In this document: positions 55,936-64,000 of the stretch, piece by piece
How positions within the stretch are numbered: the first letter of the stretch is position 1
How the letters are laid out: every line of letters starts with the position of its first letter
NCBI RefSeq assembly: GCF_010104355.1
Contig: NZ_CP044972.1
Span: forward strand, 4,020,001-4,084,000
Direction: 5' to 3'
Origin: Hydrogenophaga sp. PBL-H3
GTDB lineage: Bacteria; Pseudomonadota; Gammaproteobacteria; Burkholderiales; Burkholderiaceae_C
DNA: 64,000 nucleotides
Translations under genes and position numbers: made by a program
The notes under the pieces: generated by a model
The model's database searches: none
What the model was told of the DNA's origin: nothing
Seen by the model: only the letters and a program-made list of their open reading frames with translations

Positions 55936-56481
55936 TCAGCCCATCGCCGCAGGATGGACGGGCGCATTGTCACCGGGCTCCCGCCGCCTCACTGCGGAGA
56001 ATATCGGCAGCGCGGCGCAGGCCGCCGCCACGTGCTTGAGGCTGTGGCCCGACACCCATTCACCCGTGGCACGGAACACGGCCTCGTCACCGAGCTCCAG
56101 CAGCTTGGCCAGGGCATACAACGCTATCAGGCCGGCAAAGAAGACCTGCAATGCATGGCTTGTGGACTGCGCCAATGCACCCCCTGGCAGGCACCAGAAA
56201 CCGGCAGCACCGGCGAACACCAGCGGCAGGTTGCTCAGCACGTCCAGCGTGTTGGGCACACCCCACCAGCTGCGGGCATCCACGAACGGGTGTCCGTGTG
56301 CATGCAATGGCGCATGCCCCTGTGGGTTGAGCGAGAGATCGAGCAGCGAGACCACGGCGGGCCCCAGCAGCCACGCGAACACCCACAACGTGAGCAGACT
56401 CCAGGCGACCACGATGAACGCAGTCGCAGGAGCGGAATGGCGGATCGGGGAGACCAGGGAAACAGGCGAAGTCGGGATCAT
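55936..56481 (-). CDS. Shortened ceramidase-like membrane protein
   Basis: An 181-residue membrane protein. The segment HPFVDARSWWGVPNTLDVLSN (64-84) and the later EWVSGHSLKHVAAACAALP (141-159) match the N- and C-terminal hallmarks of ceramidase-like (CREST family) membrane hydrolases. In full-length members, as I recall, these marks are separated by about 150 residues that include a catalytic histidine region; here FFAG runs straight into LIALYALAKLLEL. About 100 residues therefore seem to be missing in frame. It may be a decayed or repurposed member. It leads a two-gene unit with LplT-PlsC and is divergent from the XRE regulator. The start is placed at 56481. Confidence 0.6.
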   Translation of the reverse strand: MIPTSPVSLVSPIRHSAPATAFIVVAWSLLTLWVFAWLLGPAVVSLLDLSLNPQGHAPLHAHGHPFVDARSWWGVPNTLDVLSNLPLVFAGAAGFWCLPGGALAQSTSHALQVFFAGLIALYALAKLLELGDEAVFRATGEWVSGHSLKHVAAACAALPIFSAVRRREPGDNAPVHPAAMG

Positions 56482-56621
56482 GTGTCGAGCTCCAGATGAA
56501 CAGCCGCAAACAGGCTGGCGGGAGTGTCTGGCGGCTGGGGCCAAAAGGTCGCGAATTTCGATACAGTGCCAAGATCATTTGCATCAGGTATCGATCGGCA
56601 ATACCCGACGGGACAACGACC

Positions 56622-57353
56622 ATGAGCACCACCACCGACCTCGTCACCGCCCTCAAGCAGGAACTCAAGGCCGCGCACATGACCTACGCCGATCTGGCGC
56701 AGGCCATGGGCATGGCCGAATCGAGTGTGAAGCGCATGCTGGCCAAGGGTGACATGTCGCTGTCCAAGGTGGACGCGATCTGCCGCGCCCTGCGGCTGGA
56801 CTTCGCCGACCTCGCGCGCCGCGTGACCGACGCGCAACCGCTCTTGCGCGAGATGACACAGGAGCAGGAGCGCGCGGTGGTGGCCGACAAGAAACTGCTG
56901 CTGGTGGCCATCTGCGTGCTGAGCCAGTGGACACTGGAGCAGATCACGGCGCAGTACCGCCTGAGCGAGGCCGACTGCGTGAAGTGCCTGGCCCAGCTCG
57001 ACCGCATCGGCATCATCGAGTTGCGCCCACTCAACCGCTACCGCCTCAAGCTGGCCAAGACCTTCCGCTGGCGCCCGCACGGTCCGGTGATGAACTTCTT
57101 CCGCGACCACGCCCTGCTCGACTATTTCCGTGGTGGCTTCGATGGCTCGGGCGAGGGCCTGATGCTGGTGCACGGCTCGGTCAGCCGCACGCTCGCGCCG
57201 ATGTTCATGGAGCGCCTGCAACGTGTGGCACAAGACTTTGCGCAGCAACACCAGACCGACCAGAAACTGGCCGAGAAGGACCGCGAAGGCTACACCCTGG
57301 TGCTGGCCATGCGCAGCTGGGAATTCGAAGCCTTTGGACAACTGCGGCGTTGA
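56622..57353 (+). CDS. XRE family helix-turn-helix regulator
   Basis: A 243-residue protein. The first 70 residues are a Cro/C1-type helix-turn-helix (HMTYADLAQAMGMAESSVKRMLAKGDMSLSKVDAICRAL). The long C-terminal region (about 85-243) is not a common domain. It has RPLNRYRLKLAKTFRWRPHGPVMNFFRDHALLDYFRGGFDGSGE, and the length suggests a ligand or protein-binding part. The ATG at 56622 was chosen over a much longer frame because it starts just before the HTH. It is divergent from the ceramidase-like gene, which is a candidate target. Confidence 0.82.
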   Translation: MSTTTDLVTALKQELKAAHMTYADLAQAMGMAESSVKRMLAKGDMSLSKVDAICRALRLDFADLARRVTDAQPLLREMTQEQERAVVADKKLLLVAICVLSQWTLEQITAQYRLSEADCVKCLAQLDRIGIIELRPLNRYRLKLAKTFRWRPHGPVMNFFRDHALLDYFRGGFDGSGEGLMLVHGSVSRTLAPMFMERLQRVAQDFAQQHQTDQKLAEKDREGYTLVLAMRSWEFEAFGQLRR

Positions 57354-57422
57354 GTTGGCCCGGCTGTGCAGCACGGCTGGCATGATGTCGGGCTTTGCTC
57401 GACCGCCTGAATGCAGGAAACC

Positions 57423-58181
57423 ATGAATCCGAACGCCTCCGAACCCACCGACGCAGCAGCGCCGGCTCCTGCCGCATCCGACACCGGGAACCGCCCCCCG
57501 GCACGCGGCGGGCGCAACCGCCGCGGCCCGGCGCCCCAGCGCGCGCAGCGAGGCGGTGCCAACCCGCCCGCCGGCGCCGCGCCGGCGCGCCACCACCCCA
57601 TGCTCGACCAGCTGGCCTCGCTGTACCCGGCGCTGTTCGGCGAAGTGTTTCTGCCCATGAAGCGCGGCATCTTCCAGGACCTGCTGGACGCGCACCCCGA
57701 CACCCTGGACAAGGACGGTCTGAAAGCCGCCCTGGCCCTGCACACGCGCTCCACCCGTTACCTCACCGCGGTGGCCAGCGGCCACCCGCGCTGCGACCTG
57801 AGTGGTCAGCCCGTGGAAGACATGGCGCCCGAGCATGTGCACCACGCGCTGGTGGAGGTGTTTCGCCGCCGCCAGGGCCGCGCACCGCAAGACCTGCGGC
57901 CCAAGCTGCGCCAGCGCATCGAGCAGGCGTTCGAAGCCTCCGGCCTGGGCGCCGAAGCCTACGCTGCGCTGGTGCAAACGCGCGACGAGGCTGTGAATGC
58001 GCTGACCCAGGAGGCGCTGGACGCGGTGGTGGCCCGGGCGGCCAAGGACGCGGCGCTGCTGCGCGCGTTTGAAGCCAGCGGCAAGACGGTTGAGGAGTTC
58101 GCCGACATGTACGGCATGGGCGTGGCGGATGCGAACCGCACGCTGGAGCGGGCCCGCGCCCGCGCGGTCAAGTCCGCTTGA
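57423..58181 (+). CDS. proQ: ProQ/FinO domain RNA chaperone
   Basis: A 252-residue protein. A disordered, Ala/Pro/Arg-rich leader (about 1-60) precedes the ProQ/FinO domain (about 60-150) with LASLYPALFGEVFLPMKRGI, LHTRSTRYLTAVASGHPRCDL and APEHVHHALVEVFRRRQGR. The C-terminal part is charged and helical. ProQ proteins bind structured 3' ends of mRNAs and small RNAs and affect RNA stability. The ATG at 57423 has AGGAAA upstream; the earlier in-frame ATG at 57411 is also possible. It converges on the FIST gene. Confidence 0.85.
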   Translation: MNPNASEPTDAAAPAPAASDTGNRPPARGGRNRRGPAPQRAQRGGANPPAGAAPARHHPMLDQLASLYPALFGEVFLPMKRGIFQDLLDAHPDTLDKDGLKAALALHTRSTRYLTAVASGHPRCDLSGQPVEDMAPEHVHHALVEVFRRRQGRAPQDLRPKLRQRIEQAFEASGLGAEAYAALVQTRDEAVNALTQEALDAVVARAAKDAALLRAFEASGKTVEEFADMYGMGVADANRTLERARARAVKSA

Positions 58182-58196
58182 TTCGCACCGGCCGCA

Positions 58197-59504
58197 TCAC
58201 GCGGCCGGCATCGTGAACACCGTCAGCACCCCGGTGTAGCCATAGAGCCGGTGGTGCGCGATCTCGCCACCGGCAAAAAACCCCACCAGCGGCACGTCGC
58301 CCAGTGCGCGTCGCACCACCTGCAGCTCGGCACTCGGGCTGCCGAAATGCGGGCCACCTCGACCAGCACAGCTCACGTAAATGGCGCCGGCAATGCGCCG
58401 CGCCGGATGGGGTGCGGCATCCGCCTCGGCCGCGGTCAGGGCGCTGGCCATCGACAGGCTGAGTTCCTCGGGCTCCAGCTCTTCGCGCACCTCGGAACAC
58501 ACCCGGACCAGATCGGCCCGCGCGGCCTGCACGTTGCGCTCGCAAAACGCCAGGCGCGTGCCCTCGGGCGCCAGGTCGCCAATGGCCACGCCGCGGCGAC
58601 CCGGGTCCAGGCCGATCAGGTGCCGCACCATCACCTCGGTGCCGAACTGCCCGCGCAGCTGCGGGCCACTGGCCGGTAGCAGGAAGTCGACATCGGGGTG
58701 GGGTTGCGTCAGGCCCACCAGCGTGGCGCGCAGGCGCGGCATGGCCAGCTCGGGCTGCTCCAATGAAATGTCGAGTTCGCGCAGCAGCACTTCCAGCGCT
58801 GGTTCACCGTCGAGCTCCAGCACGAGGTTGCCGTCCGAGGCTGTGACCGTGCGCTCCCGATCCACCGGCTGTGCCCCCTGCGTCACGCGCGAGACGATGC
58901 CCACGTCGGGCCCGAAAGCCACACCGCTCAAGCCGCCATGAAACACGCCGCTGGCGGCACCCTGGCCGCTCAGATTGCCCGCGCTGCCGAGCGAGAACTG
59001 CACGCTCGGCCCACGGCTGCCAGCCAGCCCGCCGAACACATAGCCGCCGGTGGTGCGGTCGGCCACTTCGGCGATCAGCTCGTTGAGCTCGGGGGTGCTG
59101 CCATCGGCATGCACCAGCGCGGTGTGGGCCACGAAACCGGGAGCGCCTGCCGTGCGGCCACTGGCCGAAAGCGGCGCCACGCCGCTGAACACACGGTACT
59201 GGTCAGGGCTCAGGTCGCACAGCATCACGCTGAGCGCGGGTTCGTCGAAATACTCCACGTTGTTGGCCGACACGCCCACCCCCACCGTGCCCGCCCAGTC
59301 GGTCACCTCAGGCAGTTCCGCGCTCAGGTGCTCCAGGATGGCCTGGGCCTCGGAGGCGTAGTGATCGGTGATGTAAAGCAGCGCCAGTGAAGGCGCCTTG
59401 GCGAAGTCGGGCAGGGCCATCTGGCCACGCAGCTGCGCCAGCACCAGAGCCGCAGCCATGCGCCATTGCGGATGGGTGGCGTGGGCGTAGGGAAAGAGCT
59501 TCAT
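58197..59504 (-). CDS. FIST sensory domain protein
   Basis: A 435-residue protein with no signal peptide or membrane helix. The N-terminal FIST domain has LYITDHYASEAQAILEHL, GTVGVGVSANNVEYFDEPALSVML and GGYVFGGLAGSRGP. The FIST_C domain has GEVLL-like RELDISLEQPEL and the end GCARRALGDVPLVGFFAGGEIAHH-like segment VPLVGFFAGGEIA. FIST domains are small-ligand sensors often joined to signal proteins; here none is attached. The ATG at 59504 is more likely than the TTG at 59522, though neither has a ribosome site. It lies between proQ and phaM. Confidence 0.82.
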   Translation of the reverse strand: MKLFPYAHATHPQWRMAAALVLAQLRGQMALPDFAKAPSLALLYITDHYASEAQAILEHLSAELPEVTDWAGTVGVGVSANNVEYFDEPALSVMLCDLSPDQYRVFSGVAPLSASGRTAGAPGFVAHTALVHADGSTPELNELIAEVADRTTGGYVFGGLAGSRGPSVQFSLGSAGNLSGQGAASGVFHGGLSGVAFGPDVGIVSRVTQGAQPVDRERTVTASDGNLVLELDGEPALEVLLRELDISLEQPELAMPRLRATLVGLTQPHPDVDFLLPASGPQLRGQFGTEVMVRHLIGLDPGRRGVAIGDLAPEGTRLAFCERNVQAARADLVRVCSEVREELEPEELSLSMASALTAAEADAAPHPARRIAGAIYVSCAGRGGPHFGSPSAELQVVRRALGDVPLVGFFAGGEIAHHRLYGYTGVLTVFTMPAA

Positions 59505-59534
59505 CGGGAGTTGACCCAGCAACGGCGTTGTGGT

Positions 59535-60611
59535 TCAGCGTCGGCGGGCGGACTTGGCCGCCGCAGTCTTGCGGGCAGCCGGATTCGGGGCGGCCGCATT
59601 GCGGGCTCCGCCCTTTTTGGCCGCAGCCTTGGGCTTGGCCTGCGTTGCAGCCGCCGGCTGCAACGCGGCAAATCCCGGAAAGAACGCCGTGGGCATCGGC
59701 CAGTCACCCGCCGCCATGGGCTGCGCCGATGGCACTCGCGCCAGGGCCTTGGCCGCGGGGGCACGGGTCGGAGCCTTCCTTGCCGCAGCCCGGGGTGCGA
59801 CCTTCTTCGCTGGCGCGGTGACTGCCCGGGCCGCTGCGCGACCCATGCCGGCGGCGGTGCCTACGTTGCGCGCCACCGTGCCACCGATGCTGCGCGCAGC
59901 CTTGCCGGCCATGCCGGTCGCCACCTTCACGGCCTGGTCGGTCAGGCCCGAGGCCACCTGGCGCGTGGTGTCCAGCGCGGTCTGTTTGGCCACGTCTTTC
60001 ATCGCGTTGCTGGCGATCTGCTGGAACTGCTGCGAGATCGCACCCCACCACTGCATCGGGTCCACCACCCCGCCCGCGGCAGGCGCCGCCGCGGGGGCCG
60101 TCTTGCGGGCCTTGCTCCGGGGTGTCGGTTCGGGCGCTGCTTCGGGTTCGGGCTCCTCGTCGGGTTCGGCCGCTGGCGCCTGGCCGTAAGTGCGCGCAGG
60201 GATCTCGAGCCCGGCGAACTGCGCTGGTGCGGCAGCCGGCGCCGCCCCGGTGAAACTGGCCAGCGTGTCGGCAGCCTTGATCTTGAGCGCATTGGCCACG
60301 TCGCCCATGCTGAAGTTCATGCTCTTGAGGGTGGACAGCGTCATCTTCTGCACTTCGAGGGCCTGGATGGTGGCACCCAGCGCCTTGGAGTTCTGGTCGA
60401 GCCAGAAGTGCACCGCCTTGAGCTCCTCGATGCGTTTTTCCAGGTCTTCCACGTTGAAGGTTGGCGCCACCCAGTGGCCGAGGTTGGGCATTTGCGGGAT
60501 GTTTTGTCCGATGCCCTGCGCCACTCCCCCGGCGGCCTGGCCCGCGAGGTTTTGCAGGAACTCGAAGCCGGGCACGAACTTGCCAAAACCACTGCTGGGC
60601 GCGTCGCTCAT
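59535..60611 (-). CDS. phaM: PhaM-type polyhydroxyalkanoate granule protein
   Basis: A 358-residue protein. The N-terminal helical domain (about 40-125) has GHWVAPTFNVEDLEKRIEELKAVHFWLDQNSKALGATIQALEVQKMTL, the PhaM hallmark. Linkers rich in Ala/Pro/Glu follow, and the C-terminal half is basic and Ala-rich with many Lys/Arg, like histone-like DNA-binding tails. PhaM activates polyhydroxybutyrate synthase and tethers granules to the nucleoid. An enoyl-CoA hydratase lies next to it on the same strand, 48 bases upstream. Confidence 0.88.
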   Translation of the reverse strand: MSDAPSSGFGKFVPGFEFLQNLAGQAAGGVAQGIGQNIPQMPNLGHWVAPTFNVEDLEKRIEELKAVHFWLDQNSKALGATIQALEVQKMTLSTLKSMNFSMGDVANALKIKAADTLASFTGAAPAAAPAQFAGLEIPARTYGQAPAAEPDEEPEPEAAPEPTPRSKARKTAPAAAPAAGGVVDPMQWWGAISQQFQQIASNAMKDVAKQTALDTTRQVASGLTDQAVKVATGMAGKAARSIGGTVARNVGTAAGMGRAAARAVTAPAKKVAPRAAARKAPTRAPAAKALARVPSAQPMAAGDWPMPTAFFPGFAALQPAAATQAKPKAAAKKGGARNAAAPNPAARKTAAAKSARRR

Positions 60612-60659
60612 GGGTGTCTCCTGTGGGGGGGTCAGGGGCGACTGCCGTGCTGCCGGGTC

Positions 60660-61499
60660 TCAGCCGTCCACGCCGTAGCGGGGGGCTCGACGTTCACGCA
60701 AGGATGCCACACCTTCGCGCACGTCGGGCCCGGCAAAACCCATGAATTCCAGCGCCAGCGAGGTGTCGAACGCCGGGCCCGCCTGGCGCAGCCAGTTGTT
60801 GAGCGAGTACTTGGTCCAGCGGATGGCGGTCTGGCTGCCACTGGCCAGACGGTCGGCCACTTCGAACGCCTTGTCGAGCAGTTGCTCGTCGTCCACCGCA
60901 AGCGACACCAGTCCGATGCGCTCGGCCTCTTCGCCGCTGATGGGGTCGCACAACATCAGGTAGTACTTGGCCTTGGCCAGGCCACACAGCAGCGGCCAGA
61001 CGATGGCCGCGTGGTCACCAGCGGCCACGCCCAGGCGGGTGTGGCCGTCGACGATCTTGGCGGTCTTCGCGGCGATCGAGATGTCGGCCAGCAAGCCGAC
61101 CACCAGCCCCGCGCCCACGGCCGGGCCGTGCATGGCGCTGACGATGGGCTTGTCGCAATTGATCACGTTGTAGACCAGGTCGCGTGCTTCTTTCCACACC
61201 CGCGTGCGCACCTCGAAATCGGTCGCCATGTCCTGCACCAGCGCCAGATCGCCGCCGCCCGAAAAACCCAGGCCACTGCCACGCAGCACGGCGCAACGCA
61301 CGCTGTCGTCGCGCCCCACGTCGCGCCAGATTTCGCTCAGCTCCCAGTGGCCTTCGTGGCCGGCGGTGGGCAGCTTGCCGTTGCCGCCCGGGCCGTCGGC
61401 TCGCATCTGGATGTCGAGCACCGACGGCACCCCACCCACCGCAGGGCCTCGGCGGGTGATGGCCAGGGTCTGGTAGCGGCTGTAATCCACGGTGGTCAT
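60660..61499 (-). CDS. Enoyl-CoA hydratase/isomerase family protein
   Basis: A 279-residue crotonase-fold protein. The oxyanion segments are [24 protein letters not shown] and [20 protein letters not shown]. The usual helix bundle ends in [19 protein letters not shown]. The catalytic glutamates of classical hydratases are not clearly in place, so isomerase or other activity is possible. Its location before phaM could link it to fatty acid or polyhydroxybutyrate metabolism, but that is only context. It is divergent from the DksA-like gene. Confidence 0.85.
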   Translation of the reverse strand: MTTVDYSRYQTLAITRRGPAVGGVPSVLDIQMRADGPGGNGKLPTAGHEGHWELSEIWRDVGRDDSVRCAVLRGSGLGFSGGGDLALVQDMATDFEVRTRVWKEARDLVYNVINCDKPIVSAMHGPAVGAGLVVGLLADISIAAKTAKIVDGHTRLGVAAGDHAAIVWPLLCGLAKAKYYLMLCDPISGEEAERIGLVSLAVDDEQLLDKAFEVADRLASGSQTAIRWTKYSLNNWLRQAGPAFDTSLALEFMGFAGPDVREGVASLRERRAPRYGVDG

Positions 61500-61666
61500 C
61501 AGGGTCTCCTCAAGAAATCGGGTTGTGAATCAGGCGCTCGCCGCGGCGCGCCCGGACCTGGCGATTGTGATTGACGTGCGTCAAGGCGCAGCACGCCCAC
61601 AAGGTGCAAGATGGCGGCGTTCTCCGGGTCGACACACGATCCGGTTCTCTTGCCGAGGAGCCCCGC

Positions 61667-62023
61667 ATGACAGCCCGCATTTCAGACACCTTCGCCATCC
61701 AACTCCAGCAGATGCGCACCGATGTGCTGGCGCAGTTGCGCGCCCAGCAAGGCGGCACCACGAGCCGTTCCGAGTCGGCCGCCGAAGCACTGGGCAACGC
61801 CAGCGACGACCAGTCCCAGGCCAACACCGAACGAGAGCTGTCTTTTGCACTGGAAGAGCGGGAGTCCGCCGAGTTGATCGCGATCGACGCCGCCCTCAAG
61901 CGCATCGCCGACGGCAGCTTCGGCCTGTGCGTCGATTGCGGCGTGTCCATTCCCGCCGCGCGGCTGCACGCCAACCCCACGGCCATGCGCTGCATCGACT
62001 GCCAGACCAAAACCGAAGCTTGA
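61667..62023 (+). CDS. DksA/TraR zinc finger protein
   Basis: An 118-residue protein. A coiled coil (about 8-80) with QANTERELSFALEERESAELIAIDAAL precedes a zinc finger with Cys88, Cys91, Cys109 and Cys112 (CVDC and CIDC). It is the short TraR/DksA-like type that binds RNA polymerase in the secondary channel; it lacks the long DksA tip, so ppGpp response is uncertain. GAGGAG lies 5 bases before the ATG at 61667. It is 28 bases upstream of a VOC gene on the same strand. Confidence 0.85.
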   Translation: MTARISDTFAIQLQQMRTDVLAQLRAQQGGTTSRSESAAEALGNASDDQSQANTERELSFALEERESAELIAIDAALKRIADGSFGLCVDCGVSIPAARLHANPTAMRCIDCQTKTEA

Positions 62024-62051
62024 TCGACGCTGCTGTCGGTATGCTGGGGGC

Positions 62052-62492
62052 ATGAACGACCAAGCCACCACCCTGTCCACCCGCAGCCTGTTTCACTTCG
62101 CGTTCCACGTGACCGACCTCCATGAGGCGCGCCGCTTCTACGGCGGTGTGCTTGGCTGCGCCGAGGGGCGCAGCACCGAGACATGGGTCGACTTCGATTT
62201 TTTCAGCCACCAGATCTCGCTGCACCTGGGCGAGCCGTTCAAGACATCACGCACCGGCCGTGTGGGTGAGCATCTGGTGCCCATGCCGCACTTCGGTCTG
62301 GTCTTGTTGCTGCCCGAGTGGCAGGCGCTGGCCACGCGATTGCAGGCGGCGGGGATGGAGTTCGTGCTGCCGCCGCAGGTGCGCTTTGCAGGGCAGCCGG
62401 GCGAGCAGTGGACGATGTTCTTTTGCGACCCGTTCGGCAACCCGATCGAGGTCAAGGGGTTTGCTTCGCTGGCGCAGGTGTACGCCAGCTAG
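62052..62492 (+). CDS. VOC family protein (glyoxalase-like)
   Basis: A 146-residue single-unit VOC protein: FHFAFHVTDLHEARRFYGGVLG at the start, WVDFDFFSHQISLHL in the middle, and QWTMFFCDPFGNPIEVKGF at the end, which carry the His/Glu metal ligands of the fold. It has no assigned substrate. A repeat element (62499-62572) follows its stop, and it converges with the FAH-family gene. Confidence 0.85.
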   Translation: MNDQATTLSTRSLFHFAFHVTDLHEARRFYGGVLGCAEGRSTETWVDFDFFSHQISLHLGEPFKTSRTGRVGEHLVPMPHFGLVLLLPEWQALATRLQAAGMEFVLPPQVRFAGQPGEQWTMFFCDPFGNPIEVKGFASLAQVYAS

Positions 62493-62498
62493 GCACTC

Positions 62499-62572
62499 CC
62501 GTTCGGGCTGAGCCTGTCGAAGCCTTCTTGCGACAGTTCGCGCGAGCCCTTCGACAAGCTCAGGGCGAACGG
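62499..62572. repeat. Intergenic inverted repeat, copy 2
   Basis: Left arm 62499-62524 (CCGTTCGGGCTGAGCCTGTC) and right arm 62544-62572 (CTTCGACAAGCTCAGGGCGA) form the same element as at 28071-28145. It lies between a VOC gene and the converging FAH-family gene, 7 bases after one stop and 9 before the other. Confidence 0.88.
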
Positions 62573-62580
62573 GGTGTACC

Positions 62581-63591
62581 TCAAGCCTGCAATGGGGCGA
62601 TCTTCTGGTCAATGGCACCGAAGATGCTCTGACCATCCTTGCCCTTCATCTCGATGCGGATGGTGTCGCCGAACTTCATGAAGGCGGTCGAGGGCTGGCC
62701 ATCCAGGATGGTTTCGATCGCGCGCTTCTCGGCGATGCAGCTGTAGCCCTTGGGCCACTCCTTGCGGCCGTCCACTTCCACGCTCTTGTTGCTCACCGTG
62801 CCGCTGCCCACGATGGAGCCGGCGCGCACGTTGCGCGTCTTGGCGATGTGGGCGATCAGCTGGCCGAAATGAAAGGTCATCTCGGGACCGGCCTCGCACA
62901 TCCCGACCTTGCGGCCGTTCCAGGTGCTTTGCAGCGTGAGGTGCACACGGCCGCCCTGCCAGGCGTCGCCCAGCTCATCGGGCGTGATCGCCACCGGGCT
63001 GAACGCGGTGGCCGGCTTGCTCTGGAAAAAGCCGAAGCCCTTGGCCAGCTCGGCCGGGATCAGGTTGCGCAGCGACACATCGTTGGCCAGCATCAGCAGG
63101 CGGATGCCGTCCAGCGCCTGCTCGGGTGTGGCGCTCATGGGCACGTCACCGGTCACCACCGCGATCTCGGCTTCAAAGTCGATGCCGAAGTCTTCGCTGG
63201 GCACCACCACGTCGTCGCACGGTCCGATGAAGTCGTCGCTGCCGCCCTGGTACATCAGCGGGTCGGCGTAGAACGACTGCGGCACCTCGCTGCTGCGCGC
63301 CGCGCGCACCAGCTCCACGTGGTTGATGTAGGCCGAGCCGTCGGCCCACTGGTAGGCGCGCGGCAGCGGCGCCATGCACATCGCCGGGTCAAACGGAAAC
63401 GCGTGACGCGCCTTGCCCTGGTTGAGCGTGACGTAGAGGTCGTGCAACTGCGGACCGATGAAGTTCCAGTCGTCCAGCGCCTGCTGCAGTTTGTGCGCGA
63501 TGCCGGTCGCATAATGCGCCGTGCTCAGGTCGCGCGAGACCACAACAAGCTGTCCGTCGCGCGAGCCGTCCTTGTAGGTGGCGAGTTTCAT
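62581..63591 (-). CDS. Fumarylacetoacetate hydrolase family protein
   Basis: A 336-residue FAH-fold hydrolase. It begins MKLATYKDGSRDGQLVVVSR, has the metal-ligand segment IDFEAEIAVVTGDVPMSATP, GVG-type turns and the end AFMKFGDTIRIEM. Members open C-C bonds of fumarylacetoacetate, fumarylpyruvate, acylpyruvates or oxaloacetate. The N-terminal 60 residues are of the long FAH type. It is divergent from an IclR regulator with an inverted repeat in the gap, so it is probably induced by an aromatic-acid intermediate. Confidence 0.9.
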   Translation of the reverse strand: MKLATYKDGSRDGQLVVVSRDLSTAHYATGIAHKLQQALDDWNFIGPQLHDLYVTLNQGKARHAFPFDPAMCMAPLPRAYQWADGSAYINHVELVRAARSSEVPQSFYADPLMYQGGSDDFIGPCDDVVVPSEDFGIDFEAEIAVVTGDVPMSATPEQALDGIRLLMLANDVSLRNLIPAELAKGFGFFQSKPATAFSPVAITPDELGDAWQGGRVHLTLQSTWNGRKVGMCEAGPEMTFHFGQLIAHIAKTRNVRAGSIVGSGTVSNKSVEVDGRKEWPKGYSCIAEKRAIETILDGQPSTAFMKFGDTIRIEMKGKDGQSIFGAIDQKIAPLQA

Positions 63592-63631
63592 GAGAGTCTC
63601 CTGGTGGTTACGCGGGTGGTTCCGCCGGTGA

Positions 63632-63665
63632 TTACGATTAGTGAAATCGATTAACCTATTCGTAA
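63632..63665. promoter_or_regulatory. Inverted repeat between FAH gene and IclR regulator
   Basis: TTACGATTAG (63632-63641) and CTATTCGTAA (63656-63665) are a 9-of-10 inverted repeat around 14 bases. CGATTA also occurs as a direct repeat at 63635 and 63648. The position between divergent genes fits an IclR operator. Confidence 0.4.
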
Positions 63666-63776
63666 GGACAGGATTCTAGGCGATGCCCCGGGAACGCGGA
63701 TACCTGGCTTCAATCGGACACACATCTCGTTGAACCTGTCTGCCCGCCCTTCGTCCTACCTGTTCAACCCAGTTCC

Positions 63777-64000
63777 ATGCCCACCGCCCAACGCAACACC
63801 CTTATCACCCCAGTCGTCACGGATGCGGACGAGGACGAGCCGCAGCGCGCGGGCATCCAGTCGGTGGAGGTGGGCTTCGAGCTGCTGAACGCCTTGTCGG
63901 AAGCGCCGGGCGCGCTGATGCTGCGCGACCTGGCCGCGGCCGCCGGCATGAGTGCGGCCAAAGCGCACCGCTACCTGGTGAGCTTCCAGCGCATGGGGCT
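63777..64000 (+). CDS. IclR family transcriptional regulator (3' end missing)
   Basis: Only the first 74 codons lie in the window. After an acidic leader (DADEDEPQRAG) comes the IclR winged helix: IQSVEVGFELLNALSEAPGA and MLRDLAAAAGMSAAKAHRYLVSFQRMG. The ATG at 63777 gives a family-like leader length. It is divergent from the FAH-family hydrolase gene, its likely target. Confidence 0.85.
   Translation, partial: MPTAQRNTLITPVVTDADEDEPQRAGIQSVEVGFELLNALSEAPGALMLRDLAAAAGMSAAKAHRYLVSFQRMG

Overview
The window is about 64 kb of high-GC DNA that is densely coding on both strands, with short intergenic gaps. Codon use, the Bug/TctC-type binding protein, PhaM, the 336-residue FAH-type hydrolase and the repeat elements point to a betaproteobacterium of the Comamonadaceae, perhaps Hydrogenophaga-like. 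That placement is inference from gene content, not from a marker-gene comparison. No rRNA, tRNA, CRISPR array, prophage or insertion sequence was found, and no gene-free stretch exceeds about 300 bases.

Layout. 1-3857: the 3' part of an Uup-type ABC-F ATPase, then a large PAS/kinase/receiver/Hpt hybrid sensor. 3913-12677: a MocR-type regulator facing an eight-gene run (LysE exporter, EamA transporter, aminotransferase, glutathione S-transferase, PhzF-like isomerase, VOC protein, threonine-dehydratase-like lyase, MFS transporter). Most of these genes are joined by 4-base start/stop overlaps, which suggests one amino-acid or amine handling and export unit. 12790-16443: a single 1217-residue protein of unknown function. 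16461-18966: small envelope genes. 19073-23166: pyruvate kinase, a lipoprotein esterase, a PAP2 phosphatase and class II fructose-bisphosphate aldolase. 23222-27021: an IclR regulator divergent from an acyl-CoA ligase and a TctC-type binding protein, with three matching operator-like palindromes between them.

27130-31991: purC, a YbbN-type thioredoxin, purE, purK and a Sua5-type tRNA-modification enzyme. 32004-39432: SemiSWEET, a PBP4-type carboxypeptidase, tsaB-rimI-uracil DNA glycosylase as one overlapping operon, an EamA transporter, then pyrF with two glutathione-transferase-like genes. 39445-48411: a CYTH-CHAD protein, an RcnB-like and a MipA-like envelope protein, uvrA, an MFS transporter and a CLC protein whose gating glutamate is a glutamine. 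48546-53957: ssb, then a signalling neighbourhood with a NarL-type regulator, an unknown 137-residue protein, a TolC-like helical protein without a signal peptide, and a hybrid histidine kinase split by a frameshift in a run of seven C.

53977-63591: an LplT-PlsC fusion next to a shortened ceramidase-like membrane protein, an XRE regulator, a ProQ-domain RNA chaperone, a FIST sensor protein, PhaM, an enoyl-CoA hydratase, a DksA/TraR zinc finger protein, a VOC protein and an FAH-family hydrolase. An IclR regulator begins at 63777 and runs off the end.

Themes for a second look are the MocR-controlled operon, the large orphan protein, the signalling neighbourhood, intergenic repeats that sit only between converging genes, and several regulatory signals (IclR palindromes, a leader peptide before purE, a promoter directly followed by a terminator before purC, and apparently leaderless starts for tsaB and pyrF).
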